Part shown: piece by piece, positions 20,145 to 29,630 of the stretch
Position numbering within the stretch: the stretch's first letter is position 1
Layout of the letters: every line of letters starts with the position of its first letter
NCBI GenBank assembly: GCA_943358385.1
Contig: CALRGX010000010.1
Span: 1 to 42,367, forward strand
Length of the DNA: 42,367 nt
Reading direction: 5' to 3'
Source of the DNA: Parcubacteria group bacterium
Lineage (GTDB): Bacteria > Patescibacteriota > Minisyncoccia > Phycocordibacterales > UBA2100
Made by a program: the position numbers and the translations under genes
Notes under the pieces: generated by a model
Database searches by the model: none
Told to the model about the DNA's origin: nothing
The model's input: the letters and a program-made list of their open reading frames with translations, nothing else

Positions 20145-21581
20145 ATGTATCCGAAAGAAATACCGAGTTTTATTAGTGGTAAGGAAGTGGTACCGAGCGA
20201 ACCGCAAGAGCGTCTAGAAAAGTATTGTCCCAGCGATGGATCCTTTTTGGCGACGGTGCCAGGAGTGGGAACTACTGAGCTCGCTGCTGCACTCGAGGCA
20301 GCTCGTGTTGCGCAGAAAGAATGGCGTGCAATGAGTGTGGCTACTCGCGCTGAGGTACTCAAGAGAGCAACAGTGCTACTGAGTGAACGAGCTAGCGAAG
20401 CAATTGAAATTGTCCGGACTGAGTGCGGGCGGCCAGACAAAGAGCTGAGCGGGGAAGTTGGTTCAGCGGTGGCTGCAGGGAATTTCTTCTCTGGGCTGGC
20501 TCATGAATTTGAAGAAAAAATACTTCCAAGCTCCTCACTGCAACGCACGGTCTCTCTGAGGCGTGCCCCCGTGGGCATTGGTGCCATCTTTACTCCGTTC
20601 AACACGCCGCTCGCGCAGATTGCCGCGAAAACGTTCCCAGCGCTGTTGTGCGGAAATGCGATTATATTGAAGGCGCATGAACTTACGCCGCACATTGGTG
20701 TTTGGTTTGCCGGTGTTTTGAAAGACGCTGGTATTCCTGATGGCTTGTTTAATGTATTACAAGGAACAGGTGCGCGCATCGGGTCGCTCATTGTGGCACA
20801 CCCAGACATAGCGTTTATTTCGTTTACAGGATCATCAGGCACAGGAGCGCGTATTGTGGAGGCGAGCGCGCACCGTCTCGCGAAGGTATCCATTGAAGGA
20901 GGAGGGAAGAACCCTTTTGTGGTATGTGACGATGCAGATATAGAGAAGGCAGCGGCGCTTGCGTCTGCGTCCATGATGGTAGACAACGGGCAGCGTTGTG
21001 CCGCGGCGACACGCTTCATTGTGTTCGATACTATCTATGACACTTTCGTTACATCGCTTAAAAATAAATTGGCGCAATTGAAAATTGGAGCCGGTAGGGA
21101 AGCAGACATTGGTGCTCTCATAAGCGAGAAACGACTTACTGAGGTCATTACGGCGGTAGAGGGTGCCGTTGCCCGAGGTGCACATGTGGTTTGTGGTGGT
21201 ACGCGTCTTGATGTGCCAGGGTATTTTATGGAACCAACCTTGCTTGACGGGGTGAGTCAGAGAGACGAGATATCACAGAGGGAACTATTTGGCCCGGTGG
21301 GGGTGTTGCATCGGGTCGCCAATATAGAAGATGCCATTGCTCTTGCCAATGATTCCTCGTATCGTCTCTCGGCTGCGATTCACACGGGCAATAACGCGTA
21401 TGTGGAGCAGTTTGTGCGCGAGCATGGAAGCGGTGTGGTTCGTGTAAACGGGCCAACTTTTGGTAGCGAGCCGCACATGCCGTTTGGTGGCCCGGGTCTT
21501 TCAGGGAATGGGTGGCGCGAACCAGGGGTAACTGCGCTTGATTTTTACGGGAACTGGCAACAAGTTAGTGTTGACTCCTAA
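20145..21581 (+). CDS. NAD(P)-dependent aldehyde dehydrogenase
   Basis: 'GAIFTPFNTPLAQIAAKTFPALLCGNAIILKAHELTP', 'ISFTGSSGTGARI', 'VSIEGGGKNPFVVCDDADIEKA', catalytic Cys 'NNGQRCAA'-type 'DNGQRCAAATR'. Confidence 0.93.
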   Translation: MYPKEIPSFISGKEVVPSEPQERLEKYCPSDGSFLATVPGVGTTELAAALEAARVAQKEWRAMSVATRAEVLKRATVLLSERASEAIEIVRTECGRPDKELSGEVGSAVAAGNFFSGLAHEFEEKILPSSSLQRTVSLRRAPVGIGAIFTPFNTPLAQIAAKTFPALLCGNAIILKAHELTPHIGVWFAGVLKDAGIPDGLFNVLQGTGARIGSLIVAHPDIAFISFTGSSGTGARIVEASAHRLAKVSIEGGGKNPFVVCDDADIEKAAALASASMMVDNGQRCAAATRFIVFDTIYDTFVTSLKNKLAQLKIGAGREADIGALISEKRLTEVITAVEGAVARGAHVVCGGTRLDVPGYFMEPTLLDGVSQRDEISQRELFGPVGVLHRVANIEDAIALANDSSYRLSAAIHTGNNAYVEQFVREHGSGVVRVNGPTFGSEPHMPFGGPGLSGNGWREPGVTALDFYGNWQQVSVDS

Positions 21582-21629
21582 TTTGGTCATTATTGCGCCA
21601 GTACTTTACCCGTGAGATAGTGGGTGCAT

Positions 21630-23558
21630 ATGGGAGAAGCAACATTCACAAAAACTGCGCAGGAAGGGTACATGCGTGTACGGGTTCCCGTGGCTGAAAT
21701 TAACCGCATTCGGAAAGTTATCAAAAAGCCGTTGGAGCGTGCGGCTGTGCTGGCGCACATCAACCGACTCAATACGTTGTACATGATTCAAACCGCTGGG
21801 TCTGGGCACATTGGGACCTGCATGAGCTCACTCGACATAGTGACGTACTTGTGGAGCGAGGTGCTCAAAAATCCAAATTCTGATGCAAAAACCGCAGACG
21901 TATACTTTTCATCAAAGGGCCACGATGCGCCAGCGCTCTATGCGGCGCTCATCGGGTTGGGCAAGTTGCCGTACTCGTTGATAGAGGGATTGCGACGCCA
22001 GGGAGGGTTGCCGGGGCACCCTGATGTAGGTACCGAGCACATCCCAACAAACACAGGGTCTCTCGGTATGGGTATTTCAAAAGCGCGTGGCATGGCCAAG
22101 GCATATCGTGCGCAGAAAAGAACCGGCACATTCTTCGTGCTCACTGGTGACGGTGAATTGCAGGAAGGGCAGTTCTGGGAGTCGCTACAACCGACCGCAA
22201 ACCACGGATACGCAAACATCGTGGCGATTGTGGACCATAATAAAATCCAGTCGGATACCTGGGTAAAAGATACGAGCGATTTGGGTGACTTGGAAGCAAA
22301 GTTTGCGGCGTTTGGTTGGAAAGTGTATCGCGTGGACGGACACAACATGAAGGCGCTTGCGAAAGTGATTGCGGCGACACGTAAAGAGAAGAAGCGCCCG
22401 CAAGTAATCATTGCAGATACGGTAAAAGGCAAAGGGGTTCCATTCATGGAAAAAGTTGACGCAAAAGGTATCTACAACTTTCATAGCGGGGCACTGAGTC
22501 CTGAAATATATGCAGCAGCGGTGAAACATCTTGTTGCTGACATCAATAAACTTTTGAAGAAACAAAAAGCAGGAGCGTTGCTTACTGAAGAAGAGGTGCT
22601 GCATGCGCGCTCACAAACAACAGGTGCACAGAGCCTCATTAAGGCGTACGGTGATGCGCTTGTAGCGGAGGGAGGCAAGAGTAAAGATTTCATGGTCATG
22701 GACGCAGATCTAACCAAGGATCTTGGACTGCTGCCGTTTAAGTACAAGTATCCTAATCGCTACATACAAGCCGGGATTGCAGAGCAGGATATGGTTTCGT
22801 TCGCTGGTGGCCTGGCGCTTGAAGGGATTACCCCAGTCGTGAATTCGTTTGCATGCTTCATGACACCGCGCGCAAACGAGCAGATGTACAACAATGCAAC
22901 AGAGCACACTAAGGTGGTCTACATGGGAGGGCTTGCAGGGATTCTGCCGGGAATGCCAGGTCACTCGCATCAATCAGTACGCGACATCGCTATTATGAGT
23001 GCGCACCCTGAGCTGGTTGTTGTCGAACCAGCTGACGAGGGTGAGGTGACGCGTGCGGTGGAGTATGCGCTCCATAAGAACGTCCACAGTACCTACATTC
23101 GTCTGGTGAGTGTTCCGTGGAATATCCCATTCAAGACGCCAGCACACTCTTTGGATGCTGTGGGTGTTGGAACATGCCTCAAAGAGGGTAAGGATCTTGC
23201 GGTGATTGCCTACGGTCCTATTATGACGACGGAGGCGTATGCCGCTGCGGACGAAATGGAGAAGCAAGGTACCTCGGTTGCTGTGTACAACATGCCATGG
23301 CTCAATCGACTAGACGACGCCTGGTTTACCGAGATTGCCAAGCGATTTTCTCGCATTATTGTGCTCGATAACCATTACGTGAAAGGTGGACTTGGTGAAC
23401 ATCTGGCAGCTGCGGTGGGGCGCTTGGGGCTTGATACGCGCATTACGCTCCACGGAGTGGCCGAGATTCCCCTGTGTGGACAGAATCAGGAGGTGCTCGA
23501 ATATCACCGATTTGATCGTGTGAGCCTTGCCCAAATTTTTAGAAACACCTTGACATAG
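21630..23558 (+). CDS. Transketolase (both halves in one polypeptide)
   Basis: 'QTAGSGHIGTCMSSLDIVTYLW', 'GHDAPALYAALIGLG', thiamine-PP motif 'LTGDGELQEGQFWESLQPTANHGYANIVAIVDHNKIQSD', C-terminal 'IQAGIAEQDMVSFAGGLALEG'. GTG at 21624 is an alternative start. Confidence 0.93.
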   Translation: MGEATFTKTAQEGYMRVRVPVAEINRIRKVIKKPLERAAVLAHINRLNTLYMIQTAGSGHIGTCMSSLDIVTYLWSEVLKNPNSDAKTADVYFSSKGHDAPALYAALIGLGKLPYSLIEGLRRQGGLPGHPDVGTEHIPTNTGSLGMGISKARGMAKAYRAQKRTGTFFVLTGDGELQEGQFWESLQPTANHGYANIVAIVDHNKIQSDTWVKDTSDLGDLEAKFAAFGWKVYRVDGHNMKALAKVIAATRKEKKRPQVIIADTVKGKGVPFMEKVDAKGIYNFHSGALSPEIYAAAVKHLVADINKLLKKQKAGALLTEEEVLHARSQTTGAQSLIKAYGDALVAEGGKSKDFMVMDADLTKDLGLLPFKYKYPNRYIQAGIAEQDMVSFAGGLALEGITPVVNSFACFMTPRANEQMYNNATEHTKVVYMGGLAGILPGMPGHSHQSVRDIAIMSAHPELVVVEPADEGEVTRAVEYALHKNVHSTYIRLVSVPWNIPFKTPAHSLDAVGVGTCLKEGKDLAVIAYGPIMTTEAYAAADEMEKQGTSVAVYNMPWLNRLDDAWFTEIAKRFSRIIVLDNHYVKGGLGEHLAAAVGRLGLDTRITLHGVAEIPLCGQNQEVLEYHRFDRVSLAQIFRNTLT

Positions 23559-23608
23559 GCGTCGCTCAGACAACTGACAATCTGAAGTTTCTCAGGTAGA
23601 GTGGTTAC

Positions 23609-25579
23609 ATGTCTGGTGTTCTCAACGCGGTGCGCAAGAAAGTCGGCACATTCTGGCGACGAGCCCAGAGTGTATTACTGGGGCCTCCTAGGCGGATAAA
23701 ATTTGGGACGCGGTATGTGGGACAAAACGAGCCTGTCTTTGTCATTGCTGAAATTGGCATTAATCACAACGGTGATCCCGAGTTGGCCCGAACTCTAATT
23801 GATAAGGCCGTGGAAGCCGGTGCGGATTGCGTCAAGTTCCAGCTCCGCGATCTTCCGAGTTTGTATGTGACACAAAACTCTAGTGATGCGAGCGTTAACC
23901 TCACAACGCAGTACTCACTTGATCTACTTTCAAAAGTTGACTTAAAACCCGAGCAGGTATTTGCGCTTATGGACTACGCGAAAGAGCGTGGCGTGTTTCC
24001 GCTCTGCACACCATTCGACGTGGTAAGTGCACGGCGTCTCGAAGAGTATGGTGTGGATGCGTATAAAGTGGGCTCACCGGATCTGACAAACCACGAATTG
24101 CTTCAAGCGTTGGTGAGCACAAAAAAGCCAGTCATTGTCTCAACCGGAATGGCTGACGAGCAAGAGATTGGAGACGCGAACCGGCTCTTGCGACGCCTGG
24201 GTGCGAAGTATGTTCTCATGCATTGTAATTCAACCTACCCAGCCCCATTTCAGGATATTCAGCTGCAGCTCATGGATAAGCTCGGCACCGCGCTCTATGG
24301 CTACTCTGGTCACGAGCGTGGCGTGCACGTTGCGGTAGCCGCAGTTGCACGCGGAGCCAAGATTGTAGAAAAGCACATCACTATAGATCGTGATATGGAA
24401 GGCACTGACCACAAGGCGTCACTGCTCCCGGAAGAGTTCCGTGAGATGGTAGAAGCGATTCGCCAAGTCGAAGCATCGATTGGCACGCACACCAAACGTT
24501 CAATGACCCAAGGGGAGCGTATGAACCGCGCAAACCTTGCGAAGAGTCTCGTGGCAACACGTGCTGTTAAAAAAGGTGAACGTATCACAGAAGACATGGT
24601 GTCTATTAAAAGTCCTGGGCGTGGTCTTCAACCGCACAAAAAAGATAATCTGATTGGGCGGTTGTCGCGGCGTGACGTGAAGGAGGGAGATGTCTTTTAT
24701 CCAACAGACTTGCTCGACAAAGTTGTGCTCCCGAGAAACTATTCTTTCAAGCGCCCATTCGGGATACCTGTCCGCTTTCATGATTTTAAAACTATGCTTG
24801 GGAAATCAAATTTTGATTTCTTGGAGTTTCACATGAGCTATCGTGACTTGGGGCTCGATCCACGAAAAATGTGCGAAGGTGTGTACGATGTGGGGCTCGT
24901 GGTGCATGGGGTAGAAACATTTGAAAATGATCACATCCTAGACTTGGCTTCAGAAGATGATGCTTACCGCCAGTTGTCGATTGCAAACTTGCAACGCTGC
25001 GTGGACCACACTCGCATACTCAAAGAGTCGTTTCCGAAGACGAAAAAGCCGATGATTATTGTGAACGTGGGTGGGTTCACCAAGCACGCCCCACTTAAAC
25101 CTGGAGATCGAGATGTACTGTATGCACGGGTAGCAGACAGCTTGTCCCAAGTAGACCAAGAGGGAGTTGAAATTATTATTCAAACCATGCCTCCATATCC
25201 ATGGCTCTTGGGAGGGCAGATGTTCCATAATCTCTTTTTGGACCCCGAGGACACCGCTCGTTTTTGTGCTCGCTATGGGTATCGACTGTGCTTTGACACG
25301 TCGCACTCCTTCCTGGCCGCGAATCACCTGAGTCGAACAATGACCGAATTTGTGACGGCGCTTGGGCCTCATATTGCCTACTTACACGTCGTTGATGGGG
25401 CAGGTGTGGGAGAGGAAGGACTGCAGATCGGAGAAGGTACGCTTGACTTCAAACAGCTTTCCTATGATTTGCAAAGAGCAGCCCCCACTGCTGGGTTTAT
25501 TCCCGAAATATGGCAAGGGCACGAAAATGGAGGAGAAGGGTTCTGGATCGCGCTCGAGCGTCTTGAGAAGTGGCTTTAG
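23609..25579 (+). CDS. NeuB-family (N-acetylneuraminate synthase-like) enzyme + SAF domain + C-terminal TIM-barrel (sugar isomerase/AP endonuclease-like)
   Basis: 'VFVIAEIGINHNGDPELARTLIDKAVEAGADCVKFQLRD', 'GYSGHERGVHVAVAAVARGAKIVEKHITIDRDMEGTDHKASL', SAF-like 'ATRAVKKGERITEDMVSIKSPGRGL', then about 270 aa with 'LCFDTSHSFLAANHL' and 'IAYLHVVDGAGVGEEGLQIGEGTLDF'. Confidence 0.9.
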   Translation: MSGVLNAVRKKVGTFWRRAQSVLLGPPRRIKFGTRYVGQNEPVFVIAEIGINHNGDPELARTLIDKAVEAGADCVKFQLRDLPSLYVTQNSSDASVNLTTQYSLDLLSKVDLKPEQVFALMDYAKERGVFPLCTPFDVVSARRLEEYGVDAYKVGSPDLTNHELLQALVSTKKPVIVSTGMADEQEIGDANRLLRRLGAKYVLMHCNSTYPAPFQDIQLQLMDKLGTALYGYSGHERGVHVAVAAVARGAKIVEKHITIDRDMEGTDHKASLLPEEFREMVEAIRQVEASIGTHTKRSMTQGERMNRANLAKSLVATRAVKKGERITEDMVSIKSPGRGLQPHKKDNLIGRLSRRDVKEGDVFYPTDLLDKVVLPRNYSFKRPFGIPVRFHDFKTMLGKSNFDFLEFHMSYRDLGLDPRKMCEGVYDVGLVVHGVETFENDHILDLASEDDAYRQLSIANLQRCVDHTRILKESFPKTKKPMIIVNVGGFTKHAPLKPGDRDVLYARVADSLSQVDQEGVEIIIQTMPPYPWLLGGQMFHNLFLDPEDTARFCARYGYRLCFDTSHSFLAANHLSRTMTEFVTALGPHIAYLHVVDGAGVGEEGLQIGEGTLDFKQLSYDLQRAAPTAGFIPEIWQGHENGGEGFWIALERLEKWL

Positions 25580-25596
25580 TGTGAAGTCGGACGCTT

Positions 25597-26667
25597 ATGG
25601 GAATACGACTATATCTCGCCCCTCCTTTTGCACCTCAGAAGCCAACGATACGCATCGTGCGTACGCATGCGACCAAAAACGAGAGGAACGAGGCCCTTCT
25701 ATTCAAAGGACTGCCCAAAGATTGGAACCTTGATGCAATTACTTTCACATCTCAGCTTGAGGAGGCGGACGCTGTGTTGGTGCCCCAGGCAATGAAGCGA
25801 CCTAGTGAGGCGTGGAGTCGATATTTTGAATCAGTCTATACCCAGGCGCAAAGCGTAGGGAAGCCGACATATCTGTTCATTGGGGGAGATTTGGCGCATA
25901 AAACGCATCTGCGCAGAGAACATGTGGTTGCTTTCAAGGGTACTGAATATAGGAAGTCTATTGAACCTAATGAGATTATTTTCCCAGGATATGTGGAAGA
26001 CTTAGGCGAAGGGAGGGAAGTGTCCATTCGAAAGAAGAGTGCAAAACCGATCATCGGGTTTTGCGGCTACGCTGGGTTTCCGAGTACAAAAACTAAAGTG
26101 CGGTACTGGGTGAAGAATGCACTTCTGGACGTATTGGCGTTTATCATGCGCAATCCGCATCATCTGGTATACAAGCGCGGTATTTACTTTCGACGATGGG
26201 CAATGGAGGTGCTGGGGCGTGATACGCGTGTGGAAACCAACTTCATCATTCGTGATTCATTTGGCGGTAATGCTGCAACGACCAAAGTAGATCCTGCGCA
26301 GGCGCGTGCCGAGTACATTCAAAACATGCTCGATTCTGATTTTGTGCTGGCTCCAAAAGGAGACGGCAACTACTCTGCTCGTTTCTACGAAGCGCTTTCC
26401 TTGGGGCGTATCCCCATACTCATTGATACCGATATGGTGCTGCCGCTTGAAGGCACGCTCGACTACTCGACATTCATCCTGCGCGTGCCGCACACCGAAG
26501 TGCACCGCTTGGGCGAGATAGTGCACGATTTTTACGCAACGCTCACCGACGAATCTTTTGCCGACATGCAGCGCGCTGCGCGCAAGGCCTTTGCCGAGCA
26601 CCTGCGCTACGACCGATTTTTTGCGGAAGTATTGCCTGCCCTGAAAGGGAAGATGCCGCCCCGATAG
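25597..26667 (+). CDS. Exostosin (GT47)-like glycosyltransferase
   Basis: 'DSDFVLAPKGDGNYSARFYEALSLGRIPILIDTDMVLPLEGTLDYSTFILRV' exostosin-like C-terminal motif. Confidence 0.75.
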   Translation: MGIRLYLAPPFAPQKPTIRIVRTHATKNERNEALLFKGLPKDWNLDAITFTSQLEEADAVLVPQAMKRPSEAWSRYFESVYTQAQSVGKPTYLFIGGDLAHKTHLRREHVVAFKGTEYRKSIEPNEIIFPGYVEDLGEGREVSIRKKSAKPIIGFCGYAGFPSTKTKVRYWVKNALLDVLAFIMRNPHHLVYKRGIYFRRWAMEVLGRDTRVETNFIIRDSFGGNAATTKVDPAQARAEYIQNMLDSDFVLAPKGDGNYSARFYEALSLGRIPILIDTDMVLPLEGTLDYSTFILRVPHTEVHRLGEIVHDFYATLTDESFADMQRAARKAFAEHLRYDRFFAEVLPALKGKMPPR

Positions 26668-26718
26668 GCTAAAGGCGCCCTTTGGCGGGGTGGCTATGAG
26701 CCTGCTACAATGCCCCCT

Positions 26719-28914
26719 ATGACCTTAGAAAAAATCCTCCGCGGAGTTGTATTAGCCGGCATTTTCGCGATCCCATTTATTCCTCTGTTTGTCGCCAATA
26801 CACTCTTCTTTCCATTCATCACCGGGAAGAACTTTTCATTCCGCATTATTGTGGAGATTATCGCCGCAGCATGGCTCGCGCTTGCAGTGATTTCGCCACT
26901 GTATCGCCCGCGCAGGAGCTTGCTTTTGGGCGCGTTTGCGCTGTTTGTGCTGATTATTGGTATTGCTGATGCGTTTGGAGTAAACGCGTTCAAGAGCTTC
27001 TGGAGCAACTACGAGCGCATGGAAGGGTGGGTCACGCTCGCGCACCTGCTCTTGTTCCTCGCTGTTTCCTACAGTGTACTTACCACCGAGACACTCTGGC
27101 GCCGTTTGTTCCACACCTCAATTGGGGTATCCGTCTTGGCAGGGCTCTATGGCGTGTTCCAGCTTGCGGGTTTCATCACCATCAACCAGGGTGGTGTGCG
27201 TTTGGATGCAACGTTTGGTAACGCAACGTACCTCGCGGTGTACATGCTCTTCCATGTGTTCTTTACAGCTATGATGTGGGAAAAGGCATGGCGAGAGGGG
27301 ACTGCGAAATGGGGAACTGGGCTTATGTACGGAACCATCATGGTGCTTCAAACAACCATCCTCTTCTTCACCGCAACGCGTGGTGCTATCTTGGGACTTT
27401 TGGGTGGCGCACTCCTCTCGGCAATACTTTTGGTATTGCTTGCTCGTGATTCGCGCAACGCATGGCGCGCCAGCGCGGGAGTGATTGCGGTCATTGCGAT
27501 CATGATCGGAGGTTTCTTCTTGGCAAAAAATACCGCGCTCGTTCAGTCCGTAGAGCCGCTGAAACGCTTGGCAGATATCTCCCTTTCGGACGGGACGGTG
27601 GCATCGCGCTTCATGAACTATCAGATGGCATTGCAGGGTGTGAAGGAGCGGCCGCTTCTGGGGTGGGGCCAAGAAGGGTACAACGTGGTGTTCAATAAAT
27701 ACTATGACCCACGAATGTACGGCCAAGAACCGTGGTTTGATCGCGTGCACAATATCGTATTTGATTGGCTGATTGCAGGAGGTATCCTCGGATTCCTCGC
27801 GTACGTAAGCATCTTCCTTGCCGCTATGTGGGGTATCTGGATGAGTGGCGCATTCTCGATTGCCGAGCGCAGCATGCTTACTGGGCTTCTTGCGGCATAC
27901 ACCTTCAACAACATCTTCGTGTTCGACAACATCACGAGCTACATGTTCTTCATGTTTACGCTCGGATTCATCGCGTATCGGGTGGCAGATGCCCGTAATG
28001 CGCAGCCACTGTTTGAAAAAGCGCTGCCGTGGAAGTTTCTTCCTGCGACGGCGGTTGTGGCAGTGCTCGCACTGTGGGGCACCGCGTGGGGCGTAAACGC
28101 TGCACCACTTACACAAAACCGTGCGCTGATTTCGGCCTTGCAGCAGCAAGGATCACCCGATGCGAGCATAGCTGCTTTTGCGAAGGCGGTGGAGTATGGG
28201 TCAGTAGGTACACAGGAAGCGCGCGAACAGTTGGTGCAGATTGCAGCGCGCGCTGCAGGGAACGGAAATCTTTCCCCAGAGGCAAAGGGAAAGCTATTTG
28301 ATTTGGCTGAAAAAGAAATGCAGACACAGATTGCATCGGCACCACTCGATGCACGATTCCCGCTCTTTCTCGGGCTCCTGTACGCATCATATGGGCAGCA
28401 CGACAAATCTAAGGCAGCACTCGAGCAGGCTCGTGCACTGTCTCCAAAGAAGCAAGCAATCATTCTCCAGCTGGCGATGAATGCAAACGCGCGAGGCAAG
28501 ATAGACGAAGCACTTGGTTACTTGAAAGAGGCGTACGAGCTTGAGCCAAAGTATCTCGATGCTCGCATGGTGTACGCGGCAGCACTGGTTCAGTCGGGTA
28601 ATGAGAAACTTGCAGAAGAACTGCTCGCTCCTCTTATGGGCACTGCTGAAGTTGCCGATCAGCGCGTGATTGCAGCGTATGCAGCACGCAAAAACTTCAC
28701 TGCAGTAGGTGCGCTCTGGGAGAGCAAAGCTAAAGCAAATCCAATGGATGTACAGGCACGACTTTCAGTGGCCGCATCGTATTTCGCCGCAGGAAACAAA
28801 GCCAAAGCGATTGAAACACTTGAACAAATTGCAAAAGATATTCCAGCAGTCGCACAGCAAGCACAGGCGCTGATACAGGAAGTGAAGAATGGTACTGCAA
28901 AGTTGGGTCAATAG
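26719..28914 (+). CDS. O-antigen ligase family protein with C-terminal TPR region
   Basis: Polytopic N-terminus; 'RPLLGWGQEGYNVVFNKYYDPRMYGQEPWFDRVHNIVFDWLIAGGILGFLAYVSIFL' Wzy_C-type motif; C-terminal 'QLAMNANARGKIDEALGYLKEAYELEP' TPR-like. Start at 26719 preferred (TACAAT 26706-26711). Confidence 0.88.
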   Translation: MTLEKILRGVVLAGIFAIPFIPLFVANTLFFPFITGKNFSFRIIVEIIAAAWLALAVISPLYRPRRSLLLGAFALFVLIIGIADAFGVNAFKSFWSNYERMEGWVTLAHLLLFLAVSYSVLTTETLWRRLFHTSIGVSVLAGLYGVFQLAGFITINQGGVRLDATFGNATYLAVYMLFHVFFTAMMWEKAWREGTAKWGTGLMYGTIMVLQTTILFFTATRGAILGLLGGALLSAILLVLLARDSRNAWRASAGVIAVIAIMIGGFFLAKNTALVQSVEPLKRLADISLSDGTVASRFMNYQMALQGVKERPLLGWGQEGYNVVFNKYYDPRMYGQEPWFDRVHNIVFDWLIAGGILGFLAYVSIFLAAMWGIWMSGAFSIAERSMLTGLLAAYTFNNIFVFDNITSYMFFMFTLGFIAYRVADARNAQPLFEKALPWKFLPATAVVAVLALWGTAWGVNAAPLTQNRALISALQQQGSPDASIAAFAKAVEYGSVGTQEAREQLVQIAARAAGNGNLSPEAKGKLFDLAEKEMQTQIASAPLDARFPLFLGLLYASYGQHDKSKAALEQARALSPKKQAIILQLAMNANARGKIDEALGYLKEAYELEPKYLDARMVYAAALVQSGNEKLAEELLAPLMGTAEVADQRVIAAYAARKNFTAVGALWESKAKANPMDVQARLSVAASYFAAGNKAKAIETLEQIAKDIPAVAQQAQALIQEVKNGTAKLGQ

Positions 28915-28937
28915 GACTCAAAGTGAATGCGTAGTGC

Positions 28938-28965
28938 TTGACGCAGAAATAGCGAGCGCTATACT
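28938..28965 (+). promoter_or_regulatory. Sigma70-like promoter candidate
   Basis: TTGACG (28938-28943), 16-nt spacer, TATACT (28960-28965); no sizeable plus-strand ORF directly downstream. Confidence 0.5.
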
Positions 28966-28971
28966 TTCTAT

Positions 28972-29036
28972 GTGGGTGCCATTGCAAGGTGGCGTCTCCA
29001 AGAAAATCTACGTGAACACCCGTCTCGGCGGGTTTT
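28972..29036 (+). ncRNA. Candidate small RNA
   Basis: Downstream of the promoter at 28938; hairpin GCCATT-GCAA-GGTGGC (GNRA tetraloop) and terminator-like ACCCG-TCTCGG-CGGGTTTT (29018-29036). Confidence 0.3.
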
Positions 29037-29095
29037 CGCGTTTCTGTACCTTACCGTTGCGAAGGCAACGGTATATTTGTACAGAAACGCGAAAA
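29033..29095. repeat. Nested inverted repeat (cruciform/hairpin)
   Basis: Outer arms TTTTCGCGTTTCTGTAC (29033-29049) / GTACAGAAACGCGAAAA (29079-29095), inner arms TACCGTTGC (29052-29060) / GCAACGGTA (29065-29073). Confidence 0.85.
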
Positions 29096-29104
29096 AGGCG
29101 GAGC
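29079..29104 (+). repeat. 26-bp direct repeat, copy 1
   Basis: GTACAGAAACGCGAAAAAGGCGGAGC, identical to 29227-29252. Confidence 0.9.
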
Positions 29105-29202
29105 CGAGGTACCCATTCGTGCGCGCAGCGAACGCGAATGGGTCGGCGAGCCGGGCCCGAGTGCACTGCGCAGCAGGACTCGTGGGTTCGCGTACTCTCT
29201 TC

Positions 29203-29223
29203 ACTCTGCGCTAGCAGAGTTTT
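29203..29223 (+). terminator. Intrinsic terminator-like hairpin
   Basis: ACTCTGC-GCTA-GCAGAGT followed by TTT. Confidence 0.6.
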
Positions 29224-29226
29224 GAC

Positions 29227-29252
29227 GTACAGAAACGCGAAAAAGGCGGAGC
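29227..29252 (+). repeat. 26-bp direct repeat, copy 2
   Basis: Identical to 29079-29104. Confidence 0.9.
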
Positions 29253-29397
29253 TGCAAGGGTGCCGGCAATACACACCAGGCACCGTTCGGTAAGGTGTTC
29301 GCGTGCTACAGTCTATACGTGTCGTCCGCAGGGTGGAGGGCGGCGGCACTCACAATAAGATTTTCATTTGGAGCTCGCACCCGTCCTCCACCGTGTG

Positions 29398-29476
29398 TGC
29401 GACAACTAACAAAACGACCGCTGATGAGGCGGTCGTTTTGCACACGGTATGCGAGCGAGAAATAGAGAAGGGGGTC
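29398..29476 (+). repeat. 79-bp direct repeat, copy 1, containing a bidirectional terminator hairpin
   Basis: Identical to 29631-29709; hairpin AAAACGACCGC-TGATGAG-GCGGTCGTTTT at 29411-29439. Confidence 0.9.
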
Positions 29477-29630
29477 GGGGAAACTGGGTGTTTCCCCGTG
29501 GAGGAAGGTATTGGAAACCGAGAGGTTTCCAACGCGTAGCGATTTGTGTGCTCGCACCCGTCCTCCACCGTGTGTGCGACATCCTGTTCTTAGCGTGATA
29601 ACGCTGTAGAACAGGGAAGTACTCTTGTAG

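Noticed and set aside
23609-25579. NeuB-TIM fusion as an artefact of a missed stop codon
   Set aside because: The frame is continuous and coherent across the junction with no internal stop, so a true fusion is the simpler reading.
26673-26687. Terminator after the exostosin-like gene (CGCC-CTTT-GGCG)
   Set aside because: Stem only about 4 bp with no T-tract.
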